Shown: one piece after another, positions 41,053 through 53,270 of the stretch
Numbering within the stretch: position 1 is the stretch's first letter
How the letters are laid out: the number at the start of each line of letters is the position of its first letter
Source of the DNA: Vanilla planifolia
Taxonomy: Eukaryota > Streptophyta > Magnoliopsida > Asparagales > Orchidaceae
Length of the DNA stretch: 64,000 nt
Direction: 5' to 3'
Assembly (NCBI GenBank): GCA_023846275.1
Contig: JAIUJO010000085.1
Coordinates: 1,688,121-1,752,120 of the forward strand
Notes under the pieces: model-generated
Seen by the model: the letters and a program-made list of their open reading frames with translations, nothing else
Databases searched by the model: none
What the model was told of the DNA's origin: nothing
Translations under genes and position numbers: made by a program

Positions 41053-42296
41053 ATGGCGAGCTTGAGGGGTAGAGCTTGCACAACCAATCCTTTTCCAAAG
41101 GTGTTTCGTGAGGCCTTGGATCCATCACAAGATAAAATTTTCAAAATGAACATACTTCAAGGGAGACATAGACATCATATTTGATGAAGTTAAAATTTGC
41201 AAAATGGAATCTTCCTTTAAACACTCGTTGATATGAAAACTCTCTCATAAGCAACCAAACACGAAAATCATTTGATCTACTTTTAACAAGATTTGTTTTT
41301 TTAATTGCTTTCTTGGATGGATGCCATGAGAATTAGGACATTCTTACAAGAATAAACAAGGAGAAAGATTACTTGTATTGTTGACATCATAGAGCTAAGA
41401 ACACCATAGATTTTTAAATAAGGGGTTTCCAAATGGCACAAAGTTTTTTAGTTTCATACGTAAGCTTATCTATGAGTAGCATAGATCTCATTTGGACATC
41501 TATTGATACATCTCTTCAGTAAGGCAACATTATACCCAATTAATTTGTGAACTACAACTCCCACAAAAATTGATGTCGTAATGATGAATGCTTTGAGATC
41601 AATTTAGCAAATGATTTATCAATTCAAATTATGATAAAAAGGAGACCAATTTTCACTTTAGGCATAATATGATAATCTATCAAATTACTCTCAAGGAAAT
41701 TGTGACTAAGGCCATGATATACAATACTACAAATGAATATAATTTTTGCAAAATAAATTCTTTTAACAGAGCGTCATAGTGATTCAACTAAATTGGCTAA
41801 ATTGAATTCAAATAAATTCGTTTTGGTGAATATGATAGCAAAATAGACCAAAATTATACAATACTTAAATAATTCTTACATTAGAAAATAACCACATCAA
41901 AGAAGCTATTAAACGTTACCCATGATTTTGAACTCCTCATCAAAAAGAAGCAAAATCTTCAATTGATAAAGAAATAGCAAAGGCCATTCTTAAGATCCTA
42001 TGAAAAACTAAATCTACTAACATAGAGACAAATATAACAGTCAACTAGACAATAGATGATTACAAAATTCTCAAAAAAGATTATTGGAAAAGTAAGCCTG
42101 GCACTTCACTTTCTCATATGGAAGGTTTGTTTGACACAGACAAACAACAATACACTTTTCATTCACTTAAAGAGTTCAGCGAAGAGATTAAGGATAGTGT
42201 TAACAATTTAACGATGATCCAATGTGAAGTCAAAATAGACAAAGTCCAAGAGAAACTATTAGCAAAAAAGATTCCATGCAAGTTCTTACAACATTA
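41053..42296 (+). pseudogene. LINE ORF1 relic with DUF4283 domain
   Basis: A plausible original ATG at 41053 opens MASLRGRACTTNPFPKVF and runs 40 codons to a stop. The reading then shifts frame: FDEVKICKMESSF, then SLI, LSHKQPNTKII, FNKICFFNCFLGWM and NKGFPNGTKFF. These align in order with the plant LINE ORF1 domain DUF4283 (family pattern: 'LIGKFSxxRP', 'fxlGWmdxrhilIxF', 'GFPMRVFKW'). A later stretch from about 41941 stays readable, with only two stops, to a TAA at 42296 and includes DDYKILKKDYWKSKPGTSLS. It falls between the ORF1 domain and the endonuclease, so it is probably the ORF1 C-terminus (inference). ORF1 would bind the LINE RNA. Confidence 0.7.
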
Positions 42297-42559
42297 AAAT
42301 TTATGAAAAATGACTTAAAATGAATCAGATTCATTTTTGAATATCTTGATAACATCAAATGAAAGCTCAATTTGTAGCTAAACCACTCATTTTAAAAAAA
42401 TATAGTTTTGATTAAATTAATCGAACTAATGTCATATTTAAATAAAAAGCCATAGTTGACATAGAGGTTGCACTTTTTCCACTATGTAGGAAATCTCTCT
42501 AACAAGGTTTGGTTAAAACATAAAAAAGGATTGGATTGCTAATTTTTGAATGATGAGGA

Positions 42560-43080
42560 GAACTTAATTCATTTTCCTGTAGAAATTCCACAATAAAATG
42601 CATCATTTAGTTGCACATTCATTTACCCTAATGCTTCACAATCGTAATGAAGGACATTAGGAATAATCTCATTTAGACTACTAAGGGCAATGATAGGCCA
42701 TGTATTTTATGAGGTAATTTCATCAAATTGCATTGCTTGAAAAATATAAAGGACATTCCTTACCAAATATTAATGCAATGTATAAATTCTTAGAATGTAT
42801 TTTTAGTGCTCAAAGGAACTCCATTTTATGTAGCCTTAATTCACATGGGCAAGTGAAAGGAATGATAGGTTATTTTGGAATAGGCTACATTAAATCTTAA
42901 TAAATCATGCTTGGAGTGAACAAATTCCTACAATTTTATTACATCTTCATAGAACAAGAACTAATCATAACCCAATGCTTATTCATTTTTTAAAAGAATT
43001 TCCATCAAGCACTGTAAGAGTTAAAATCTAGAACATAGAGCTTAAGTGCTAAACATTTCTTTATATAATGGAACAAAGTT
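42560..43080 (+). pseudogene. LINE ORF2 endonuclease relic
   Basis: Downstream of the ORF1 relic on the same strand, in the expected order. Near 42685-42760 the frame reads NDRPCIL, a stop, GNFI, then LKNIKDIP. This is the eroded 'PWIxxGDFNxI' motif of the apurinic-type endonuclease, with its catalytic Asp lost (GDFN to GNFI). At 42898-42990 NHAWSEQIPTILLHLHRTRT then NHNPMLI matches the family's 'W...FP...v.HLpRxxSDHxPl' end. The final catalytic His is kept and the Asp of SDH has become Asn. The enzyme nicked target DNA for target-primed reverse transcription. No RT follows before the satellite at 44545, so the element is truncated or interrupted. Confidence 0.7.
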
Positions 43081-44544
43081 TAACAAATTGACTAATAAAA
43101 TATGAAGTCACATGCAATCAAATTAAAAATAATGAACGATTAAAGCCATCAAATTTTATATCCAATGTATTTGATTCCTAGTTTAATCTACCATTTAAAC
43201 AAGCAAAACATTTTAATGTTGAGGTTACATTTAAAAATAATGTGTTTGATGGGAGTCTCAAAAGATCACAATAGAAAATTTTGTGTTTTTATGAATGCCA
43301 AAAGCATGCTTGAAAGCTAAATTGTGATAATTGAATATTACAATCTCAAGCAAATGATTAGTTCCATTTTGCAAAAACAACAATCAAAGGGTATGTATCA
43401 ATGGGCTATAAAAAAGAAGTTTTCTTATACAGTTTGATATATATTTTTATTGGTTGAACAGTGGCATAAGAATTAAAGCCACCAATGAATGATTATAGTT
43501 TGTCTTTGTACAACACTTATAAGAATGATTATTAGTTTAATAATGTGATCATACAATTATGAAACAAAGGAGATGTACAAGTAAAATAGTAAGAAAGAGA
43601 AATATAATAATTGTATTAGTATGTTCATCTAACAAAAGAATCACATCAAAGCATCATTAAGTTACGAAGGAGGAATGTAGTGTATCTTTCAGGTCGTCGA
43701 AGAAAGTTAACTTTTGATAATGTCATGCTTATAATGTATGTTGTAGCTCTAAAATTAATAATAATATGAGATGCATGAAAAATCCTTTTACACTAACTTG
43801 TTAAGGCTCTTGGATTATTAAAGGTTATGAAGTGTATGAGTCATGTTACTACAACTTACATGTTATAGCTCTCATTCAAGGTGGAAAAAAAGAGATATTT
43901 GGAAGCATGAATGTGTTCCCCAATCTTTTATGTGTACTTCATAGTTATGATCTCAACATATGTGGTGGATGCCTAGATATCATGATGTTAGAATTGAAAA
44001 CATCAAATTTTTGGACTGATGTGTAGTAACTGATGTTAAATGCCTACTACCAATGTCTATGTGCAATAAATGTTGATTATTCTTTAGTTAGTTGAAGTCC
44101 AATGGAAATAAATTCTTAGGCTTAAACACAAAAACCCTTTTTGTGATTCTGAATGTAAATCGTTTTATTAGAAGTTAAAGATGCTAATGTAAATCCCAAA
44201 TAGATTACTTGTTGAATCTAGAAGATAGAATTTTGTTTGATTTATCTTGATTGCAATAATGTGCTAGTTAAAATTCTTTTATGCTCCAATATTTATTTTA
44301 TGTTTCAAATTCATGTTTTGGTGTTCAATAATCTAATGATTCATTTACATTAAGAATTGCACATCATCATACCTTAAGATTTCTTGGATTTGAATTGATT
44401 ACATTATAATTTGCAATTTTAAATTCTTATTTTCTACATGCAATATGCAATTAATTAGATGTTATCTCATAGAAAATTTTATCCATGATTGAAAACAAAT
44501 AAAAATTGTGGATGGACATGTATTGTAAAAATGTGTTGTCCTAC
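43081..44544. other. Unassigned AT-rich DNA before the second satellite array
   Basis: No domain recognised. A 64-codon plus frame at 43832-44026 is the longest reading and has no motif I know. The LINE RT that should follow the endonuclease relic is not visible. Confidence 0.4.
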
Positions 44545-47500
44545 TTATAGTTAAGCATAAAACATTTGTAAAAAAGCGATAAATTATGTAAGAAAGTTGT
44601 ATTATAAGATACTAAGTACAATGAGGATAAAATCTTTTATCATCAAATATTGTAGAAATAGAAATATCTTGTAAACTATACAACACACCTAGAAAATAAA
44701 AAAATTTAAAAAATAAGAAATGAATATTAAAATACTTATAGCACATTAAGTCTTTTCTAGCAACATTTGCTTCATCTCGATTATACCTAAATCAAAATTA
44801 ATGTGATTTACCAATGCAAATAATCATAAGAATCAAAATTTAGTATATGAATATTTATATTCAAGATTAAATGATAAGAATCAAAGCAATGTAAAGATTA
44901 ATAACTTTATGAAACGTCCTATAAAACATATGGAGGGCCTAGAAAATAAATCATTTAAAAATATATAACAAAATATTTATATGAATAATGCATGTTTGAG
45001 GAATTTTTTTGTGTTAATTTGATGAAATTTGGAATTATTATAAATAACACAATTAAATAACCTTAATTATATAACATTATTTTAACTTTTCAATAAAAGA
45101 ATATAATTGAAACAAATAAGATAAATTATTCAAAAAAGTTCTATGTAAAGATACTATGGCGATTGAGTGTTTTATTATTTATTGTCAAGTTAGGTACAAA
45201 GGAGAAGGTCACATAAAGCATGCCCATGCCCATTAAGGAAAAATATTTCAAAATATAAAAATGAAATTTTTACTATAAAGGTCATAAATTTAAGTGTAAC
45301 TGCATTATTTTCATCTTAATAATATGTTATTTTTTATTGTAATCAAAATGTAAACATAAATATAAAAATTATTTATTCTAATATTAAGAAAATAAATGTT
45401 TATGTTTAAATGAACAAAATGTGAAAATGTATAATATAATAAAAACATAGTATTATAATGGTCATACGCAGAGGGATTAAGACTAACATAGTGATATAAG
45501 GAAATAAAAGGGAAATGTTTAAAGAAATAAGATAAATTGTACAATAATATTGCATTCCTAAATATTAAGAAGGTTGGGTGAAACATTGACAATAATTAAA
45601 AGTTACAACAAATTCAAATTTCTCGTGAAGCACAACAAACCTACAAAATAAAATATATAAAAATATTGAAATGACAATTTAGTTGGATAAAGTTCATTGA
45701 CATGAGCGAAATGAACAATGTTTTATCTCGATCAAACTTGGTTTGAAATTACTATTAAAAAGTAAAATAAATAAGAAAAAAATTATAAATAATTATTTTA
45801 CATATGAAGTGAACACACACCCACCCACCCATACACACACACACACACAGATATATATATATATATATATACATATATATATTAATGCAAAATTGGTATA
45901 AATTGAGACAATTTAATCTAACCAAATGAAAATGATGCGAATGTTATACAAGAAGAAAAATATAGTTTTAAAGTAATATAACAAAATAAAGGAAGAATTA
46001 AAGAAATCAAATAAATAATGAGGCATGGATTAATTGCAAGATATAATGTAGATCAATTGAAACTTCTTTGATTGCCAAATTAGGTACCAATCAAAATAGC
46101 CCATAAAATATGGTAAAATATTCCAAATATATATATACACAAATATTTAATTGCATAGAGGTAGTTTATATGCCTCCAACAACCGTGGCTGTGTGTTGAT
46201 TAGGATTACTATTATGTACCGAAGTAAGTAGTCATAAATAATAATAATTATTATTTTATATCATGTAATACATATTCCTAGTTAAATGAGAATAAATCAA
46301 TGTAATATAAACAAATCAGTCAGATTAAAAGATTACAAGATAAGAGAGCATCAATTTCATATTTAAATAACCAAACCTAATTAAAAAAATTAAAATGTTT
46401 AGATAAAATATACATCAAATATTCATTCCATGATTTTAAGGAGATCAAGTGTAAAATGCTTGATAGCAAAATAAGTTATAAATTTGAATACATAGTTAAG
46501 CATTCCATGTTCGAAGAAATGAAAGTATTTAAAAATGAAAAGTAAATATTTAATTATATAAAACTCATTGATATAAGTCTTATAATGATTGTTTCTCCTA
46601 AATTAAGGCTCATCAAGAATTATTATTTATTATCAAAGAAATAAACTTAAAAAATAGTAAATTATGCTTTTAATATTAAGCAAACACATAGAGGCACTAA
46701 ATGTGATAAAGCAAAATAGTGAAATATAATTGAATTAAACAGATGTAAAGGTCACATGAGGGTAGAATTATAGCTTCATAGAGATATAACAAAATAAAAA
46801 TAAAAATACTGAAAAAATTTATTTTCATTTTTCAGATGTTGAATTCCAAGATATTATTGAGATAGAGATAACGTCTTCAATTATCAAATTATGAATGATA
46901 TGAAATGTTTTATAAGGTGTTGAAACCTTAAAAACTTAATTATTTAAAAATAGTAAAGAAATCCTTTTATTGAATAGTTAATATAAGAAAGATAACTTTT
47001 TTTTAATCTTACACAGGCCATGCTTAGAATTAATTTTATTTGCCCAATGAGGTATCATAAATAAAAAAAATATTACTTAATATTCAATGAACATAAAATA
47101 AAACTCAAATGAGATTAATTGATGTAATATAATTAACCAGATTAAAATGATATATTTGTCACATGATAGAAGAACTAGTGTTTAATAGTAGTACATCTAT
47201 ATAAATGTAAATAATTTCAACGAATGAGATCAATTGTATAGAAAAATTGTATTATAACAAACTAAGTAATAAAATGTAATGTTCTTGATCATCAAAATCA
47301 ATATGACTAAAAATAATTCATAAAATATACAAAAGCTCTTGAAAGAAAAATATTTCAAAATAAGTAAATAAATATTTGATTGGATAAAACTTTTTTAGAT
47401 GAGTGAAACAATGTTTTTTGTCTACGTCGGACATTGTTTAGGATTATTAGGATTTGCAAAACAAATAAGCATAAATAATAACAAAATATTTTTTTAGTAT

Positions 47501-48280
47501 TAACTACATATATGCTAAAGTTGAAATAAGAAAAAATGAAACAATATTTTGTAACTAAAATATTGTAATATAATGGTCACAGAAGAAGGGAATTAGATTA
47601 CAAAGAACTATAACCAAATCAGAGAAAAACTTTTCAAGAATGCGAGAAAAATTATATAGAATATTGCATCTAAGATACCAAGGAGAACTTTGGTGTCACC
47701 CACGAACCTCTAATCAATTACAAATTAAAATATGTCATGATGAACCAAAAGAAAGAAACTATATTATTTAAAAATATTTAAATATTTAATTGGATAGAGC
47801 TAGCTAAGGTGAGTACATGGACATTCACTTCATCTTGATTAGACCGCGTTTGAAATTTTTTAAAATTACAAAGCTGAACAAGAAAAATAATTATAACTTT
47901 TTTTAATATACAAAGTAAATATATATTAAAGTTAAATTGTGATAAATTAAAGCAATTCAATCTATCCAAATTTAAATGATGTAAAAATTTAACGAGAATG
48001 GAATTTTAGTTTTAATGTAATATACCCAAATCAAAAAAAAAATACTGAAGAATTAGGATAAATTACATAGAAAAGTTGCACTGCATAACAATAAAGAGAT
48101 TGAGTATGACAACGCTAATGGTAAAATTAGTTATGAATTAAATTTTCTACTAAAGTGTGACAAAACTCCATGAAACAAAGTATTGAAAAATATATAAATG
48201 GATATGTAGTTGGATAGATCCTAAAGTTTGAATAAAAAATCCTTGTAATACATGAAAAAAATTTATAAAATTAAATATCA
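44545..48280 (+). repeat. Second block of the same satellite, about nine units
   Basis: The same ordered boxes as in 7851-23340, forward orientation. The first box appears as gtcatacg at 45458, an eroded copy near 45930, gattacaag near 46325, exact gtcacatgag at 46751, gtcacatgat near 47158 and gtcacagaag near 47575, giving spacing near 400-420 bp. The central boxes aagttgtattataagatact (44595) and ttgcattcctaaatatt (45550) mark individual units. The block starts within the unit at the part that precedes 'gagataaattatgtaagaaag' and ends near 48280 with a short extra copy of the 'aatcttgtaaagcatgccaaaa' region (48228-48278). Divergence is similar to the main array. Minus frames such as 45311-45592 are shadows of the repeat. 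Confidence 0.88.
45812..45883. repeat. Compound (AC)n-(CCCA)n-(AC)n-(AT)n microsatellite
   Basis: acacacacccacccaccc at about 45814-45830, then an (AC)n run at 45833-45849 and an (AT)n run at 45851-45881. It sits in the satellite unit exactly where other units carry a short tatatatatta. It therefore probably grew from that AT-rich seed inside the unit. Confidence 0.9.
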
Positions 48281-48388
48281 TTTGTTTTCTTGATGTCCTA
48301 CAAAGCCATAGTCAAAAAAAGAAAATGTTCATATTAACCAATAGTGCTTTCTAAAAAGCTATCCACAAACAAATCCCAAAATTACTTC

Positions 48389-48726
48389 CTGTTTTCACTT
48401 AATTCTACTTCCGACGATGCTGGACCGGCTGCGCTTAGTGTGCCCAGTTTAGCAATGCGACTAGGTCCAAGGCCTGAACCGGTTCTCTCCTTCGCGTCCG
48501 ATCTGAATTAGTTCGCTGACCCTGGATCAACTGGTTCATGCGCTCAACCGATCAAATCTTGCTCGGCTTCTGCCTCCATGAGAAAACCATTCAAGTTGCA
48601 TACATCATTATCTACACTATTATCATCTATTTTTATAACTTCATTTGCTACTTTCCACTCACTTAAATCGCTAAAGTTAATGCCCAATAGGTCTACATTG
48701 ATTTTGTTCATCCAAATACATTCCAA
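48389..48726 (-). pseudogene. GC-richer coding relic, possibly LINE ORF1 C-terminus
   Basis: On the minus strand one frame runs from 48726 to about 48389 with only two stops. It begins MECIWMNKINVDLLGINF, passes an acidic stretch (KIDDNSVDNDV), EAEAEQDLIG, a stop, HEPVDPGSAN, a stop, and ends GSGLGPSRIAKLGTLSAAG... before a TAA. The DNA at 48400-48560 is clearly richer in G and C, with several CpG sites, than anything around it. The acidic then Gly/Ser-rich make-up resembles the variable C-terminal tail of plant retroelement ORF1/gag proteins, but I cannot name a family. It abuts the end of the satellite block at 48280. Confidence 0.4.
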
Positions 48727-51700
48727 GGATATAAAAGTGACAAATTTCTAAAATGGTCACTCCTTTTACATAAATTTCCTAAAATCAACATTAATGGATT
48801 CATAAAGAATAGAACGGCCTCTCTTGCTATTGTGGAATTATATAGAAACCTAAAGGCAAAATAAAGAAGGTCTTGAATTTAACTTGTAATAAATCCATAA
48901 TATAAGCTAATCGAATATCACTACCCATAAGTCTGCAAATGTACAATATAAGGGACTAGTTATCCTTGTCAAGGAGATGTACTATGAGGAAATTCAATAA
49001 ATGATACAAGGTAAGGTGAGCATCTCTTGGAATCTACCCAATCAGATTGAGAAAATGCACTAAGCAATGGGAACAACAATAATCCAATAGAAGTATATTT
49101 AAATAGAAGAAAATGGTGTACTGAATTAACTTTCAAAAACAAGTAGCCACTTGGGATTTATAATATATTACCAAATACTACAAATAACTTACAAGACTTG
49201 ATGAAATTGATCATCCATGCAATCACACATCTTAAAAGGTATGATGCATCAACTTTATTGAAAAACACTAGTATGATATGTAAAATTTGCATATTTTCAC
49301 TCTATGGAAACTTGTCATATACTATGGTAGTAATCATCATACTATGCAAAGTATCTAATGTTCAAGTAGTTAGAGTTTCATCCATGACAACACATTCTAT
49401 CACTACATAAACAAGATATGCTAAATGTTCTCAATATCACAATAGTCATATAATCATTATAAAACTCCCCTAAAGTCATTGAAATTTTGGTAGACTATGA
49501 TTCCTAAATATAGAAATGGAAAGATCCACTCATTAAGTACTTTTTGTTCAAAAAATGTATCAACTTACTACAAAAAAACTTTATCATCATCAGATAAATA
49601 AATCATACCACTAGTCTCACTATTCACCTTTGGACATCATCACATGATGACTATCGCACTTCATATCACATCACACATGTACCCTTCTTAAAGCCATGCA
49701 CTAAACATTCATCGACATCTTCAAACCACAACATTGCCCTTGAAACAACAAAACATCGAACAAGTATTCTCAATAAACATAAAATCAACTCAAGTGTACT
49801 ATCATAGTGCTGCATCCTACAAGATTAAACTAGTATGATATTTTAATTTTGTATTTATACATTTGCAAGTTATGCAACTCTTCATACATTTTAGTAGACA
49901 AGAACAATTCCAACATCTCGTAACTACATAGTGATGTTAAATATAAAGCTTGGTTTATGCAATAAATTTTAATTATAAAAAAAATTAGTGCACCCTTATG
50001 TCTTAGTCTCCCCATTTTATTAAGCCTAAACCTATTATGCCTAACTATTCCTTAATAATAATCTAAACTCTAATACCAAACATGTTAGACTTCATTTTTT
50101 ACATATTATTTTTTTATCACCCTAAGTGAAGCTAAATGTAACAATCCATTATATTTTTGAAAATTGTAATCAATGAAGTTGGAAAATAGTCATCTAACTC
50201 AAAGATATTTAGAACTACAATCAAAAATATAAAAATCATAAATGTCAAACGCCTAAATGACATGAAAATCAAAGTCTAAATAAAGATTATCATATACATC
50301 TAGATACTAAAAATAGTAATTATTAATTATAGTCTAACGTCAATCAGTATAACTAACTTATTGTCATTAATGGAAGTATAAACTTGACTACCATAAATCA
50401 CACATGAAACTATTCCCTTAAAAGACTAAGTATAGAAATGACACATATCCATGCTTAGAATCACTTAGCACATGATCTATCACTCATCATATAGGATTTG
50501 GAAAGAATGTGAAGTGGTTACAAACATGTTATAGGATTGCAAATATCTAACTTATTGATCTCCTTTGCATGGGCCCAAGTTCTATGGTCCAATAAATACA
50601 TTGGTTTTCCAAAAAAAGATCATATTCATAACCTAATAGCATCATAGAAATAATCATCTATGATTTTCTACACAATATTCAGGTTTCCTTAAACTTAAAT
50701 CGAATAAGGATTTTTAACATCAATTCAGTTATCTAGATTATTTGTGTTTTCTACATCCCTAAATCCACTATTTATTATTATACATCCCTTAATTAAAGCA
50801 ACCTAGGGTTTCTTTTGGTACTTAATAATTTTTCTGAGGTTACTATCAATTACCTAGATAACTCATTGTTTACTACAAATCGTAAATCAATCTTCTAAGA
50901 TACCCTTATTCATCTTTTTTATACTTAGTGCTTGAACTAGTTCCATCTTGAATCCTCCATAAAACTTCATTTCCTACTTAAGCTATCCATTGAGTTTCTA
51001 TTTGAAGAAAATTAGTTGTCCTACACACTTTGGTTTAGTACCAAATTTATTATATTAACAACATAATTTTGGTCTAATATGCCTTACAACCAAACCGTAA
51101 TGTTTAGATTTTCTTAAAGGCTTTTCTTGTGACACGCACATCACTTAGGCAACCATTTATGGTGTCATTTAGTGGCATAAGATCTTAATCAAATTTACCT
51201 ATTTCCTTACCCAATAAACCATGTTAACCCTAAAGTTTTTCCAACATTACAGCAACAGTGAACTCATTGTCAAGGCATTTCATATCTCAACTGCTTAACC
51301 TTAGCCATCTTACCATCTTCCAAAAATTTTATTAAGAATTTACTATCATAAGGCAATATCCATAAAATGAACAATGGCTTATCAAGTGGTATTCAACTAA
51401 GTGCATTTGTACGAACTATTTTTACCAATTTTTTCGTCATGAACAAAATCTTAAAACACAAGCATAAATTAGGCATACAATACCATTATTTTTCTAAATT
51501 CTTAAGTAGCATTTTTTCCATTTTTTATGCTAACAAAGCCTTAGAAACATTAGGTATCATTATTTAGATTTTCCTAATCTCCTCTAATATATTTAAAATC
51601 GAACTAGGAATCGATAATAGGTTCTAAAGAACATTTACTATTCGATGATTATCCATAGTTCTAGCTCTTTAAAACATTACCCACTTCCCTTTGCAAGCCA

Positions 51701-53084
51701 ATAATTAGATTAAGAAATTGAACTTCTTTTTAGGCTCAAAAGTGAGTTCTTCCATGCCTCCTAACAAAAAATTGAGGGCCATATTATCCTTAGAAGCAAT
51801 ATATGTTCACCTAAGAGCTTAACCCCATGTCACACATGATGTAACCAAACCACATCTCATGCTTTAAAAGAATATTCTAGCTAAGAAAATACTTGGACAA
51901 GAGAATTTCATAGGTTTAGCTAACTTTACAAATGTCATTCTCATTTTTGTGGTCTAGGCTAAGTCTCAATTTTTAAAAATATTTTTTATCTATTTCTTGA
52001 AATTGATTTAGTATTGTAGGAATATGTCATAAATAGTAAGGAATTTGATTTCCATGTAACATGAAGCCTAAGTTCTAACAACTTATCAAATTAAAGTATA
52101 ATCATGTAAATAAATTTCCAAAAAGCATGAAGTCTTAGCAATAATTAGAATTATCTATATTTACTATTTTTTTATTAAGGATTTCCAAAATATAATTTAA
52201 AAAAGCACAAGGAATTAACTTTTGCATGGTTTGGACTGAAAAGGAGAAGGATTCATTTTATCTGAATCGACAAGCTTTCATATTTTGCATTTATGTGAAA
52301 TCTCTACCATTCATGGGTATTGAAGCATCCAAATAAATCATGGTAGAATTGCAATTTCACTTACAAAGACTTGATATGCTAAGTGATCTTAATTTTATCA
52401 AGCTTTTATTTATAAACCCATACTACATGGCTCAGGAAAGGAGATATGAAAAACATGAATAATTGATTCCATTTTATAAAACTCTTTTCACATGTATATT
52501 CATGAAGTGAGTATGGCATTCCTAACAAAAATGAATGTAGACATAATTTTATATTGTTAATTTTTAATTAGGTGAGAAATAATAATAAAAAAATGATTTT
52601 CTAAATTCAAGTTTTCAATTTATATATATTATAATAATGAATCTCTACTTTCACATGCATGCAATCAAAATATTCTATCTTACACCCTTGCGAAAGAATC
52701 TATCAAAGAATATGCTTGGTCTTATTAATTTTTCAAACTAGAATTAACAAAAAGTCTAAGACTTGCTCATGAAATATCGTCAAAAACATAGGCCACAAAT
52801 AGAGTTTAATAAATTAGGCATACATTCAGAAGTCAAAGCATACTTTTTTTAGTACAAGGAATGTAATGGACCAAATGGATATTTTAATATTCTACCAAAA
52901 CTTTATCTAAATAAATATGAATTTCATACTTAAGCTCAAAATTTAATAAAAAATTTAATAGAACATAGATTAATTAAATTTCTTCGACCTTAAATTTGGA
53001 AACATGCAGAAGTGTCTAACAAACAACTTTATCAAAATTTGAATTTATTTTACTTAGAAATAATTTATAATAACATGTATAATC
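48727..53084. other. Unassigned AT-rich DNA
   Basis: No satellite units, no recognised protein relic and no clear LTR edge. Short frames (49198-49410 plus, 49830-50015 minus, 51367-51567 plus) have low-complexity or unremarkable products. On the minus strand aaaatggggagac near 50013 resembles a polypurine tract, but nothing beside it supports an element. Confidence 0.4.
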
Positions 53085-53270
53085 CTAAGGTTCAACCAAC
53101 CTTGTAGTCCAAGTAGGGGACTTCTCTAAGGGCAAAGTTTTCCTCTTTGAAAACTTGGAATCCTTCTTTGTCTTCGTGCTCATGGATAGTTTTCTTATTT
53201 CTCTTAGCTTATCTCGATTAGCCTCCATTCTTGAACAAATGACAAGTTCTAAAACCAAATGAACAAACAT
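53085..53270 (-). pseudogene. Unidentified basic, Lys/Arg-rich reading frame
   Basis: A 61-codon minus frame begins MFVHLVLELVICSRMEANRD. Its middle is strongly basic (KTKKDSKFSKRKTL) and its composition is less hydrophobic than the chance frames nearby, so it may be a retroelement gag fragment. I do not recognise it. Upstream and downstream readings are closed, and no promoter or splice context is evident. Confidence 0.25.

Noticed and set aside
6340..48280. CRISPR-like array
   Set aside because: Units are about 395 bp, diverged, and lack identical short direct repeats with unique spacers. The context is a plant nuclear repeat region.
49980..50045. Polypurine-like aaaatggggagac on the minus strand as an LTR marker
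   Set aside because: No pol relic precedes it and no LTR-like pair flanks it.
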